A stretch of DNA of 54,046 bases from Tannerellaceae bacterium (GTDB lineage Bacteria > Bacteroidota > Bacteroidia > Bacteroidales > Tannerellaceae): contig JAJQEE010000068.1 in assembly GCA_021201865.1 (NCBI GenBank), positions 1-54,046 on the forward strand. Direction: 5' to 3'. Shown here one piece after another: positions 1-9,696 of the stretch. Position numbers and translations under genes: made by a program. Numbering within the stretch: the first letter of the stretch is position 1; every line of letters begins with the position of its first letter. A model generated the notes under the pieces. It worked only from the letters and a program-made list of their open reading frames with translations. It was not told the DNA's origin and made no database searches.

Positions 1-326
1 ACTTCTTGTTATAAATGATTATGAGAGAGTTATAGTTTAAACATATGAATTATTGCAATAAATTGTTTTGTTTATAGTATATTACTATATATTCGTAATA
101 GTCTCTCATCTTTTTGAATATATTTTTTTGATGTTAAAATTATAGTATATTTGTCTGTCTTTTTTCTTTTATAGATGAAGATATAGAAAGGATTTATATG
201 TAAAGGGTAGATTGATTCGTGAGGAAGAGATCTCACTATTTTTATAATATACTTAAATTTAATTAGGAAAACCCTGACTTTTAATGCTGACAATTCTTTA
301 ATAGTCAGGTTTGTAATGAAAAATAT
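1..326. other. AT-rich intergenic stretch
   Basis: No convincing gene is visible. The minus-strand reading frame over about 72-293 is lysine/isoleucine-rich with no recognisable domain and looks like chance in AT-rich DNA. A short inverted pair CCTGAC (273-278) and GTCAGG (304-309) lies just before the small gene at 327, but there is no clear promoter box. Confidence 0.5.
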
Positions 327-575
327 ATGAAAAACAAAGGTAAACTCTTTTTTTGTTTAATTGGAGTAAGTATTTCCGGTATTTTAATGTATGAAGGGAT
401 CGCAAAAGTGAATGGAATAAGGAATATACTTTTTGAAAGTATATTTATCATTCCTTTAATACTAATACTTACCTGTTTTTTCTATCTGTCCGGAAAAAAA
501 GAAGAAAAAAATAAGGGGGTGTGTCAGCAACTAACACACCCCATACCCCTTCACAGGGGGAATAGCTATTTGTGA
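327..575 (+). CDS. Small two-helix membrane protein, unknown function
   Basis: An 82-residue protein with two hydrophobic segments (about residues 7-24 and 36-54) separated by a short polar loop, followed by a lysine-rich stretch, so probably an inner-membrane protein. I do not recognise a family. The last 20 or so residues are encoded by a palindromic element (516-559), so the natural C-terminus may have been replaced by repeat-derived sequence or the gene may be a remnant. No neighbour suggests a role. Existence as a gene is likely but unproven. Confidence 0.4.
   Translation: MKNKGKLFFCLIGVSISGILMYEGIAKVNGIRNILFESIFIIPLILILTCFFYLSGKKEEKNKGVCQQLTHPIPLHRGNSYL
516..559. repeat. Paired palindromes, probable dispersed repeat or terminator
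   Basis: Two adjacent perfect hairpins. GGGGTGTGT (516-524) pairs with ACACACCCC (534-542) around a 9-base loop; CCCCT (546-550) pairs with AGGGG (555-559) around TCAC. The element lies at the 3' end of the small gene at 327 and is followed by an A-rich, not T-rich, stretch, so it is a structural repeat more than a classic terminator. Confidence 0.5.
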
Positions 576-637
576 AATAAAAAAGAATATTAATCTGTTG
601 AGAAAAAATCTTATTGAAGCTTACATATCAAATCATT

Positions 638-3039
638 TTAATGGTTAGTACCCTCAAATAGATCATGAGATCCCCGGTTATTACTTCCCCGGAGTTTAAA
701 CTGGTTAAAGGTATAACTCAGCGTGAAAGTGATCAAGGGATATTTAGGTTTAATCCGGGTATAGGATTGTAGATCTGATGTAGTTATATTACTGGCATAC
801 CGGGCTGTATGAAACATATCCCTGAAAGAAAGGGTGCCTATCAGTTTTTGACGAAGGAATTGTTGCCGGACTGCCATATTGAAATACCAGAAAGATTCTG
901 TTTTTCCCTGAGTCGTGACTGAAGGCCCTACAAAGTTACCATCCAGTTGGATACGGGTGGATTTACCTACATCGAATGTGTTATACCATCCCATATCATA
1001 ATTCGTACTTTTCTCATTTTTGCCGTCTGTCTTGTATTCATTTTCTACTTTGTAATGAAATAGATTCCCGTTTATCTGGGTATTCCATGCACGAACCACC
1101 TGCCAGTTCATACTCAGTTCGACCCCTGTCGAGTAATCATGCCCGACATTTGCCATGGAGTCCAGCGTTACTCCTGCCATATAAGGTACTCTTAACCGTT
1201 CGATCTTATCTTTCCGGTTCCGGTGGAAAGCAGTCGCGGAGAAAGTATAGTCTTCCGCATTATAAGTATAATTCAATTCAAATGAATTGATATATTCCGG
1301 ACGGATATCCGGGTTTCCGATCTCAGCGGTGTAATAATCCCGGTAAGTAATATAAGGTTCCATAAAGTAAAGCTCCGGACGGTTAGTCCGGCGGCTATAA
1401 GAAGCCAATATTTTTTGTTGCTTGGGTAAGTTGAGACCCACATGAGCGGAAGGAAAAAATTCAAAACGTTTTTCCAGCCTGTTTGCCCATTCCTGTGAAC
1501 TTTTTAGTTCCTGCCGGGTGTGTTCCCCCCCCGGACGCCTACCTGAAAATCAAAGGATCGGTAACTATCCGCTACGATCGCGTAAATCGAGTTAATCCCT
1601 TGTTGAAAGTAAAAAGTATTATAAATATCATCCCGCCAGTAGAATTGCTGTATCTCCGGATTCCAGAATTGCATGCTGTAATCCCCGTCTTCCAGATAGG
1701 AAAAATATTGATACCCCGTTTTGATCTGTCCCGTGGAACGGTAAGGTAAGACATAATCCAGATTGCCTCTCACAGTCCAGCGGTGTTCATCCTCCCATGC
1801 CCTGTGCCCCTGCTGGCGGTTGTTTTTCAGATCCATCAGGTTACTTTCGAAATATTCCAGCGCATTTCCCCCATATTTCAGATAAAAAGAGCCATTCAGT
1901 ATATGACCCTCCTCATTAAAAGAGTGATTCGCGGAAAGATTTCCCTGATAATAGGTTTCATGGATATCAAAATCATCCAGACTTCTAAAGGCTCCTTTTT
2001 CAAACACAACGCTTTGAGTAGATCGTTCTTCTTCGTAATCCAACCTTCCTTTTCTTTTCACACCTCCATAACCTGCTTCCATGTCAATTTTATAAGTTGT
2101 TTTAGGAGCTGTATATCCCCATCCTGCTTTTCCGGAATAGTAATACCCATTACTTTTTCTTGGGCCTGTAGAATGCGAAGTGGTAATCGTATCATTCACG
2201 ATCGTCGTTTTTTCCTGTTCAAAATCACTTTCCCGCTTATGTTGGCGGGCATAGCCACCGATATACCAATGGCTGGATTTATTTTGTTTCGTCAGAAAAA
2301 GGTCTGTTACCCAGGTCCCCATTGTGCTGGTACTGACATTTACAAAACCACTTATGTCCGCCTGATATTCTTTTTTGGTAATAATATTGATAATGCCGGT
2401 ATCCCCCTGCGTATCATATTGTGCGGAAGGAGTTGTAATGATTTCAATATTTTGGATCTGGTAAGCCGGAACCTGTTCCAATGCCTGGGTCCCGGAAAAT
2501 ATACTGGGCTTCCCATCAATATAGACCGTGAAGCCGGAGCTTCCCCGGAAGGAGACTTCCCCTTCTGCATTGACCCGGATAGACGGGGTATTTTCAAGAA
2601 TGTCAACCGCTGTTCCTCCTGCTGCCAGCAGGTTAGAAGAGGCCTCTATTAATCTTTTATCTAATTTGTAGACCACTTGTTTTTTATTGGCTACCACCTC
2701 TACCTCCTGGAGTCCGATCTCTAACTGTCTCATTGGAATAGTGCCCAAATCCTTAACCGAGCCATTCGTTCTGACCGGAGTACTGCTATATACATCATAT
2801 CCTACCAGACGGACGATAAGCATATAGTCTGTTTCCGCCTGCAGGTTCTCAAATAAAAAGGAACCGTCTGTTTCTGACATGGCTTCGGAGATTACTTCGT
2901 TATTCATATATAGTATGACATGGGCGTACTCCAGTGGGTTCCGTGTCTTTCCGTCAATGACCTTCCCTTTCACGCCGGGCGCTGCTGACAAAGTGAGGGG
3001 TAACAATAAAAGTAGAAAAATAGATGTAAGTGTTCTCAT
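638..3039 (-). pseudogene. TonB-dependent outer-membrane receptor, split by a frameshift in a G8 tract
   Basis: Outer-membrane beta-barrel receptor expected to import a ligand with TonB energy. The 5' part (from 3039) has a signal peptide, a carboxypeptidase-regulatory-like domain (about residues 20-105) and a plug domain with a conserved block around residues 150-220. The barrel follows. The frame stops at 1504 just after a run of eight G (coding strand; C8 at 1525-1532). Nine or six G restore one frame through to 638, giving about 800 residues ending in a typical barrel C-terminus. Six G gives VRGEHT, which resembles the family better. A -7 box TACATTTG lies at 3077-3070. The divergent hybrid sensor at 3201 is its likely regulator. 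No SusD partner is present. The break may be a sequencing error, true decay or phase variation. Confidence 0.85.
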
Positions 3040-3069
3040 TCCTTAGTAGCTGTTTATTAATTTCTGTAG

Positions 3070-3077
3070 CAAATGTA
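3070..3077 (-). promoter_or_regulatory. -7 promoter box of the receptor gene
   Basis: TACATTTG on the minus strand matches the Bacteroidetes -7 consensus TAnnTTTG, about 31 bases before the receptor start codon. The -33 region falls where the 17-bp direct repeats begin (3098), the position expected for an activator site. Confidence 0.55.
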
Positions 3078-3097
3078 AAGGATCATAGGCTGTCCGG

Positions 3098-3135
3098 TCA
3101 GGAGAAATAGTTCATATATCAGGAGAAATAGTTCA
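3098..3135. promoter_or_regulatory. Two 17-bp direct repeats, candidate operator
   Basis: TCAGGAGAAATAGTTCA occurs perfectly at 3098-3114 and again at 3119-3135, a 21-bp period, or two helical turns. The repeats sit between the divergent receptor and hybrid-sensor genes, just upstream of the receptor -7 box. Tandem sites two turns apart suit an AraC-type DNA-binding domain, and the sensor at 3201 ends in one. That it binds here is an inference. Confidence 0.6.
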
Positions 3136-3174
3136 AAATGCAGCCCTCTTGTTTAGAAAAGTGTTTTATATATG

Positions 3175-3182
3175 TATATTTG
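3175..3182 (+). promoter_or_regulatory. -7 promoter box of the hybrid sensor gene
   Basis: TATATTTG matches TAnnTTTG. A weak -33 TTG (3149-3151) lies 23 bases upstream. The box lies downstream of the farther possible start at 3138, so it supports the ATG at 3201. Confidence 0.45.
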
Positions 3183-3200
3183 ATTTTCAATCTGAGATCA

Positions 3201-6200
3201 ATGAAATACCTGATTCTGTCTATATGGATATTTTTTCTTTCCCTCCTTATCCAACCGGTCCATGGAGAGGCTTTTATTTTTGACCGCCTGTCAACCGGGC
3301 AGGGGTTTTCCTCCTCCCGGATCACTACGATCCTGCAGGACCAGACAGGATATATATGGGTAGGTACCTCCGAGGGATTGAACAGATACGATGGTTATCA
3401 TATCAGGACCTTTCATCCGGAAGCGGGAAATTCACATAGTATCCAGAGTAATGCCATTCATAAATTGCATGAAGATGAAAATGGATATCTTTGGATTAGT
3501 TTCTCTTCCGGAGGGATAAGCTATTATGATCCCGTCAGGGAACAGTTTTTCAATTATTCCCGTGAATGGTTGCAACAACTTAGAGTGTATGGTGAAATAC
3601 TTTGTTTTTCTTCCGGCAGACCGGGAGAGACATGGATCGGCACAGAAAACGGCTTATTGATCTTCGATTCTTTCTCCGGACAACTCCGGAGAATGGAGGA
3701 TCAACATTCAGCAGTAGCGATGTCAGCGGTCTATTCGATCTACACAGATCCGGAAGGTACTCTCTGGCTCGGAACTCTGTCCGGATTCAGTAGATACAAT
3801 ACCGGGACTAAACAATTTGAGGATTATACATTACATGTTCTTCTGGAGGATGGAAATACAGAAAATGTATTGAATGGAGTACATACGATTTATAAGGATA
3901 AAAAGGGATTTCTTTGGATCGGTACCGGAAAGTCCGGAGCATACTGCTCTATCCATCCGGAAGCTCCCTGGTTCTTCCGGCCGGCCGGATACCGGGATAC
4001 CCGGGTTTATCAGATCATGGAGTCCCAGGCCGGAGATATTTGGATCGGGCATAACAAAGGCGTTTCCGTAGTCGAAAAAGAGATGCGGAATGCCCTGCGT
4101 AGCCGGCATTATTTGAGTACTCCGGAAGAATTGGCACCTACCGGGGAACGTGTGATAAAATATATGCAGGAAGATCTGAATGGTAATATCTGGTTTGTGG
4201 ATGGAAGGTATAATCAGGGAATGCTCTACTACTCGGCTGCTAACCAGTCCATGAACCATCTGAACCATCTTCCGGAAGACCCTTATTCCATTGCCAGCAA
4301 CCAAATAAGTTGTATGTATATAGACCGGTATGCCAATTTGTGGATTGGACATACAAACTATGGGATCAGTCGCTGTGATCTTCGTCCTCCGGTTTTTCAT
4401 TACCGGTTTGGACATACCACGGAGGATAGTTTACAATTATCTTCTAACCATATCCTTGCTATTCTGGAAGACCGGGAAACAAATCTTTGGGTAGCTACCG
4501 TAAAAGGGTTAGACCGGATTAATCCGGATGGAAAGATTGACAAACGGTTTACCTTCTCGCCCCGGTCTTCTTCTTCCTCCTTATCGGGGCAGTTTATCAG
4601 TACGTTAGTGGAAGATGAGGATGGTTATCTTTGGATCGGATATCAGGATGCCCATCCGGAGCGGCTGGATCTCTCTACTTTTCAAATAAGACCTTTTTAT
4701 CTGAGTAATCATCCGGAATATCAGGATTTTCTGAAAGTAACCTCCGGTATAACTAAAGATAAAGAAGGAAATGTATGGATCACAACTTATAATATGGGTT
4801 TGATACAATATAACCGGAAAACCCGGAATACCTATTATTACACTCAACCTTCTCCTTTTAGCAGTCTGCCCGATCTTTCTTCGGTTCCGCTCTTTAGTCA
4901 CTGTGTAGATGCAGAAGGCTTTGTCTGGATCGGGATGGAAGGCCGGGGGATTAGGAGTTTTGACCCTTCCACAGAATCTTACACTAACTATTTCCGGATA
5001 GGGACAGACGAGCATAGCATTTTGTCAGACAATATCCACACACTATATTGTGATTCAAAAGGGACGCTCTGGATAGGAACGAATAATGGGCTGTCAGGCT
5101 ATGATAAGAGAAAGGACTTTTTCACCCATTATACTATATCAGATGGTTTGGCCGGGAATGTAATTCGTAGTATAGAAGAGGCATCTCCCGGTTTGCTGGT
5201 GGTTGGAACAAACAGAGGGATTTCCATGATGGATCTTTCTTCCGGTAAAATAGTGAATTATTCCACACAAAACAGGCTGTTGACCGATGAATGTATGCCG
5301 GGAGCTATGATCCGCCGGGCATCCGGAGAAATAGTGGTAGGAACGGATAAAGGACTCATGAGTTTTCATCCGGATTCCTTATTGAATCCTGATGTATCAG
5401 ATATACTGTCCTTACATATTTCCGGGATATATGTGGGAGAAGAGAAACTGCATACATCTTCTGTCAGACTTCCTTACCAAAGCTCCAGAGATCTGCGGAT
5501 CGACTTTTTTGCTTTTAACTATGCGTTTCCCTCTGCCAACCAGTATCGTTACCGGTTATCCGGATATGATAAAGAATGGAAAACAGCAGAAACCGGTCAT
5601 CCGTCTGCCCATTACAATCAACTACCTCCGGGAAAATATGTCTTCCGCGTAGAGGTCGGTAAAAGTGACCAGAGCTGGCGCCATGCCCTCTCTTTTCCTG
5701 TTGTTATCCTGACTCCCTGGTGGAGAACAGGGTGGTTCCTAATGCTGATAGCTATCTTAACTTTTCTATTATTATATATACTTTATAAAAACCGTTTCCG
5801 GATCTATGAAATGCGACAGGCAGAATTAGAGAAAAAGGTGCAGGAACGAACCTTATTATTGAGAGAGGCTAAATCAGCCTTGGAAGTAAAAAACAGGGAA
5901 TTAGAGTCTTTGAATGATAAGTTAAAGACTATGGATGAACAAAAAACGACCTTTTTTACAACTATATCCCATGAGTTGAGGACACCCTTAACGATCATAA
6001 AAGGCCTGACGGAAAATCTGAAAGAGGAAGAGATCGCCCTGGATGCTAAGCGATGGAAAGATGCTGTCTCTGTTATTCAACGGAACGTATTGCGTTTAAT
6101 ACGGCATGTGAACGAACTGCTCGATATCTCCCTGATGGAGAAAGGGGAGTTATACCCCCATGTGTCTTATACGGATTTAGGTGGATTCCTACAGGAGACA

Positions 6201-7520
6201 GGACAGAGCTTTGGGCCTATTGCGGAGAAATATGCCATCCAATTTACCTGGCAGGTTTCTCCGGAAATACAATATGCCTTTTTTGATAAAGACATTCTGG
6301 AACAAGCGCTGTTTAATGTGATCTCCAACGCATTGAAATACACGCCGGATGGAGGTTCGGTCTCTTTTCAGGCCAATTATGTATATGAAGCGATACAAAA
6401 CGAGAAGGAAAACTGGCTGGAGATCCGGATCTGCGATACGGGGATCGGCATTTCCCCGGACCATATCTCTCATATATTTGATCGCTATTATAAAATTGCC
6501 GGCCGCTCTTTTCAACGTTTTGAAAGTTCCGGAATAGGCCTGGCGCATACGAAAGAGATCCTTAACAGTCATTTAGGCAGGATCACCTGTCAGAGTGAAG
6601 AGGGGAAAGGAACTCTTTTCACAATTTGCCTGCCTGTTTTCCGGCATGCCTTTCCGGATGAATGGATCCATCGGGGAGCCCGTGTTTCCACAGACCGGGA
6701 TTTGTACAACAAAATACTGATCGCTCCGGAAGAATCGGTTGATCCGGTAGGTACACCCGGTAAACAAACCCTGTTATTAGTAGAAGATAATGAAGATTTG
6801 ATCCATTATCTGCGGGATGCTTTTCAGAGTGAATATACGATCTTCCAGGCATTCAATGGAAAAGAGGGATTCAGAAGAGCGGTCGAAGTACATCCGGATG
6901 TTATTATTTCTGATATCGTGATGCCGGTGATGGATGGCTTGAGTTTATGTGAAAAATTGAAATCTGATGAACGAACTTCTCATATACCAGTCATATTGTT
7001 AACTGCCCGTATAGAGGAAAAGCATCAGTTGGAGGGCTATGATTCCGGGGCAGATGACTACCTACTGAAACCGTTTAATATTCATGTTTTAAAGGCGAAA
7101 ATTCGTAACCTACTCTCCTGGCGGGACAAAGTAGTACGTTATTTTAAAGAATCCTTCCGGTTGGACCAACCGGAAGCAAATGTTCCGGAGATGGACAAAG
7201 CGTTTATAAAAAAGGCAACTCAGGTTGTTTTGGATCATTTGCAGGATCCCTCCTTTGATGTAGACCGGTTTTGCCGGGAAATGGCTATGAGTCGTGCCAA
7301 TCTGTTCCGGAAACTGAAAGCGGCGATCGGTTTATCTGCTTCTGCTTTTACCCGTAATATCCGTATCAAACAGGCAGCTCTGCTATTGGAAAGTGGAGCA
7401 TATACCATAAACGAGATCGCTACCCTGACCGGTTTTTCAGATCCTAATTATTTTTCCCGTTGTTTCAAAGAAATATATGGAGTAACCCCTTCCACTTATA
7501 TGCGAACCGGTAGAAAGTGA
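3201..7520 (+). CDS. Hybrid two-component system sensor/regulator (HTCS)
   Basis: A 1439-residue one-protein signalling system. In order: signal peptide (about 1-22); a periplasmic sensor of many propeller repeats of the type W(V/I)GT..GLxxYD (about 25-750); a Y_Y_Y domain (about 765-835); one membrane helix (about 842-864); HisKA with phospho-acceptor His924 in SHELRTPL; HATPase with DTGIGIS near 1079; a receiver with Asp1238 in DIVMPVMDG; and a C-terminal AraC helix-turn-helix. Such proteins sense a periplasmic ligand, often a glycan fragment, and activate adjacent uptake genes. Here the target is probably the divergent receptor. I chose ATG 3201 because it begins the signal peptide and follows a -7 box; an in-frame ATG at 3138 would add 21 residues. 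All catalytic motifs look intact. Confidence 0.93.
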   Translation: MKYLILSIWIFFLSLLIQPVHGEAFIFDRLSTGQGFSSSRITTILQDQTGYIWVGTSEGLNRYDGYHIRTFHPEAGNSHSIQSNAIHKLHEDENGYLWISFSSGGISYYDPVREQFFNYSREWLQQLRVYGEILCFSSGRPGETWIGTENGLLIFDSFSGQLRRMEDQHSAVAMSAVYSIYTDPEGTLWLGTLSGFSRYNTGTKQFEDYTLHVLLEDGNTENVLNGVHTIYKDKKGFLWIGTGKSGAYCSIHPEAPWFFRPAGYRDTRVYQIMESQAGDIWIGHNKGVSVVEKEMRNALRSRHYLSTPEELAPTGERVIKYMQEDLNGNIWFVDGRYNQGMLYYSAANQSMNHLNHLPEDPYSIASNQISCMYIDRYANLWIGHTNYGISRCDLRPPVFHYRFGHTTEDSLQLSSNHILAILEDRETNLWVATVKGLDRINPDGKIDKRFTFSPRSSSSSLSGQFISTLVEDEDGYLWIGYQDAHPERLDLSTFQIRPFYLSNHPEYQDFLKVTSGITKDKEGNVWITTYNMGLIQYNRKTRNTYYYTQPSPFSSLPDLSSVPLFSHCVDAEGFVWIGMEGRGIRSFDPSTESYTNYFRIGTDEHSILSDNIHTLYCDSKGTLWIGTNNGLSGYDKRKDFFTHYTISDGLAGNVIRSIEEASPGLLVVGTNRGISMMDLSSGKIVNYSTQNRLLTDECMPGAMIRRASGEIVVGTDKGLMSFHPDSLLNPDVSDILSLHISGIYVGEEKLHTSSVRLPYQSSRDLRIDFFAFNYAFPSANQYRYRLSGYDKEWKTAETGHPSAHYNQLPPGKYVFRVEVGKSDQSWRHALSFPVVILTPWWRTGWFLMLIAILTFLLLYILYKNRFRIYEMRQAELEKKVQERTLLLREAKSALEVKNRELESLNDKLKTMDEQKTTFFTTISHELRTPLTIIKGLTENLKEEEIALDAKRWKDAVSVIQRNVLRLIRHVNELLDISLMEKGELYPHVSYTDLGGFLQETGQSFGPIAEKYAIQFTWQVSPEIQYAFFDKDILEQALFNVISNALKYTPDGGSVSFQANYVYEAIQNEKENWLEIRICDTGIGISPDHISHIFDRYYKIAGRSFQRFESSGIGLAHTKEILNSHLGRITCQSEEGKGTLFTICLPVFRHAFPDEWIHRGARVSTDRDLYNKILIAPEESVDPVGTPGKQTLLLVEDNEDLIHYLRDAFQSEYTIFQAFNGKEGFRRAVEVHPDVIISDIVMPVMDGLSLCEKLKSDERTSHIPVILLTARIEEKHQLEGYDSGADDYLLKPFNIHVLKAKIRNLLSWRDKVVRYFKESFRLDQPEANVPEMDKAFIKKATQVVLDHLQDPSFDVDRFCREMAMSRANLFRKLKAAIGLSASAFTRNIRIKQAALLLESGAYTINEIATLTGFSDPNYFSRCFKEIYGVTPSTYMRTGRK

Positions 7521-7671
7521 AAAACTCTTTTATATAGGAGAAGTATAAATAGTATCATTTTAAAGGGCTGAATATTAAAAAAGTATATTACCGGAAACAC
7601 CTGCGAACATTTTGCGGAACTTCTTTTTTATAGTATCACTTAGAGAAGTCATACGATATAAAAAGAACAAA

Positions 7672-8209
7672 ATGAAAAAAAATAAATTATTTAATAGGAG
7701 GTTCATTACTGGCATTAGGAACCTTACTCGTTCTTAATTCCTGCAAAACCATCCCTAAAGGGGTAACAGCCGTAAAACCTTTTGATAAGGAAAAATATCT
7801 GGGAAAATGGTATGAGTTGGCGCGACTGGACTTTCATTTTGAAAAGAATATCATCAATGCAACAGCGGAATACTCTTTGAATGAAGATGGAAGTATTAAA
7901 GTTGTCAACCGGGGCTATGATATAAAGAAACAGGAGATGAAAGAGTCTGTGGGCAAAGCTAAATTTGTGGATTCTCCGGAAGAAGGAAAATTAAAAGTCT
8001 CTTTCTTTGGTCCGTTTTATGCCGGTTATAATGTAGTGGCGATTGATCCCTATTATAAATATGCATTAGTGGCAGGAAAAAATCATGATTATTTGTGGAT
8101 CTTATCCAGAGAAACGACCATGCCGGAAAATGTTAAACATGAATATTTACAAAAAGCCAGAGAACTGGGCTATGATACCTCTAAATTACTCTGGACACAA
8201 CATGAGTGA
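7672..8209 (+). pseudogene. Lipocalin-family lipoprotein, frameshifted in an A8 tract
   Basis: A Blc-like bacterial lipocalin, a small lipid-binding barrel anchored as a lipoprotein. The diagnostic motif GKWYELAR is in frame upstream of the TTG at 7817, and a lipoprotein signal ending LLVLNSC precedes it. The natural ATG at 7672 is out of frame because of eight A at 7675-7682. With seven A the protein begins MKKINYLIGG and runs about 178 residues to 8209. The remainder shows conserved lipocalin blocks (DPYYKYALVAG, YLWILSR). It follows the hybrid sensor by 151 bp and may or may not share its transcript. The shift is probably a sequencing error, so the gene is likely functional. Confidence 0.85.
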
Positions 8210-8230
8210 TCCGGTTTTTCAGATTATATA

Positions 8231-8270
8231 AATAAGCGAGGTGTAGTTTTTATACTACACCTCGCTTATT
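8231..8270. terminator. Strong 17-bp hairpin after the lipocalin gene
   Basis: A perfect 17-bp stem (8231-8247 with 8254-8270) and a 6-base loop TTTTAT. The stem ends are AT-rich, so it could act on either strand, though a clean T run is missing. Confidence 0.75.
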
Positions 8271-8283
8271 TATTACATTACTT

Positions 8284-8540
8284 CCCGTTTATTATACTAT
8301 TTACACTTCGGAACCTTTTTTTTGCGGGAGTTCGTTTATTTCTTCTGCAGACCTCGTATCTTTTATTTACAGACTTCGTATCTTTTCTAATAGGTAATTC
8401 GTTTATTTGGTACCGGACACTTCGTATTCTTTTTGTCAAGAGTCCGGGAGTTTACGGATAAATATAGTCGAAGTCTATCCAAAAAATAAACGAACTCTCA
8501 GGAAAAAATAAACGAACTGGGGAAAAGAAATAAACGAGAT
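8284..8540. repeat. Dyad array of degenerate 22-bp units
   Basis: Non-coding stretch of short units with core TTCGTTTATTT or TTCGTATCTTT. Plus-orientation cores have TCG at 8308, 8332, 8354, 8376, 8399 and 8422 (22-24 bp steps), with a poorer copy near 8285. The same core then appears inverted, with CGA at 8469, 8491, 8513 and 8535, exactly 22 bp apart (cores ATAAACGAAC at 8486 and 8508). The two half-arrays are complementary and face each other across about 8440-8465. The period is near two helical turns. I do not recognise the family. Confidence 0.7.
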
Positions 8541-8822
8541 GTTCAGATTGGCCAGTATATCTTTCTGTACATCTATTTTTTTAGATAAAAGAGTCAGGAT
8601 ATTCATCCCCTTTTATTTTTATAATAAAAACCCATCTCACGATGGTAAACTTACATCCAATTATAAAACTTTCAAGTGATGAGTTCCTGACTCAGATAAA
8701 ACATTTAGTTATATCGATTTTCAAATCACTTGTTAAACAAATTTTATCAGGGGAAAGTTTTGTGAAATTCTTCTTGTGTTTTGAAAAGCTTTTATTTTCA
8801 GAGGGTTATTGCCTAAATAGAG
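8541..8822. other. Intergenic stretch without a supported gene
   Basis: A 66-codon plus-strand frame starts at 8642 but has no recognisable domain and overlaps the end of the DUF554 gene, so I do not call it. No promoter or strong hairpin was seen. Confidence 0.4.
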
Positions 8823-9544
8823 TTAAAAATAATTTTCGGTGAACCAGGAAAGAAGAATGATGATTAATAGAGAAGGCAACATATTGGTCACTTGTATATC
8901 CTTTATCTTAAGGATATTGATCGCTACTCCAATTAACAGAATGCCTCCTGCGGCTGTCAGGTCTGTGATCATCCCTTCACTCATATAATTCATCAGGAAG
9001 GCGGCAAATAAAGTAAGCCCTCCCTGGTAAAAGAGGACAGGAATAGAGGAAAACAGGATTGCGATACCAAAAGAAGAGGCAAAAGCCACGGAGGAGATTC
9101 CATCCATAATAGACTTGGTAAAGAGCAGATTCGGAGTTTCTCCCATCCCATCTTCAATAGCTCCTAATATGGCCATTGAACCGATACAGAACATCATGGA
9201 AGCAGTAAGGAACCCTTCTGTAAAACGGTTATTTTCCGCTTCTTCCGAAGAAAAGTCCGCTTTTTGCGATTCCGGGTACTTTTTCTCCGGATATATTCAG
9301 CCAGACGGCGTATGTATTTATCAATATCTATGAGTTGTCCAAAGATAGAACCTATCACAATGCTGATCACGATAAGAAGCATGTTTTCAGAACCTAATGC
9401 CATATTCGTTCCAATTATCAGGGTACAGAGCCCCAATCCCTGAAAAATGATTTTTACCATCCGTTCTGACAGGCGTGAGTGGATCATTAATCCGACACAA
9501 CTTCCGGCAATGATAGCGCCTGTATTTACGATCGTTCCTAACAT
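8823..9544 (-). pseudogene. DUF554 family membrane protein, frameshifted
   Basis: Integral membrane protein of unknown function, about 235 residues, with six or so hydrophobic segments. The N-terminal part has the family blocks GTIVNTGAIIAGSCVG and GQLIDIDKY; the C-terminal part has MMFCIGSMAILGAIEDG and GGILLIGVAINIL. The two halves are in different frames. Removing one A from the A5 at 9280-9284 and one from the A4 at 9232-9235 (T runs on the plus strand) gives a smooth reading through NNRFTEGFLTASMMF. ATG at 9544 is preferred over TTG 9565 because a -7 box TACATTTG lies at 9570-9563, overlapping that TTG. The shifts are probably sequencing errors. Confidence 0.75.
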
Positions 9545-9696
9545 ACTCCCTATTTTTTGCTGCAAATGTATGAAAAGAAAAACAAGAAACAGAGGTTAGA
9601 AGCTGTTTTTCACGGTTGTATGTTACTAATAAATCGATAAACAATTAGATACAAAGGCTGTTTTTTATATAGAGTAGGATCCATATATACTTTATT

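Noticed and set aside
72..293. Minus-strand 73-codon frame
   Set aside because: Biased composition in AT-rich DNA and no recognisable domain or promoter; most likely chance.
1783..2652. Plus-strand 289-codon frame over the receptor gene
   Set aside because: Antisense shadow of the receptor with no recognisable domain.
8284..8540. A CRISPR array reading of the 22-bp units
   Set aside because: Units are degenerate, have no unique spacers between identical repeats, invert halfway and lie near no cas gene.
8642..8842. Plus-strand 66-codon frame beside the 22-bp array
   Set aside because: No family match that I can recognise, and it overlaps the end of the conserved DUF554 gene.
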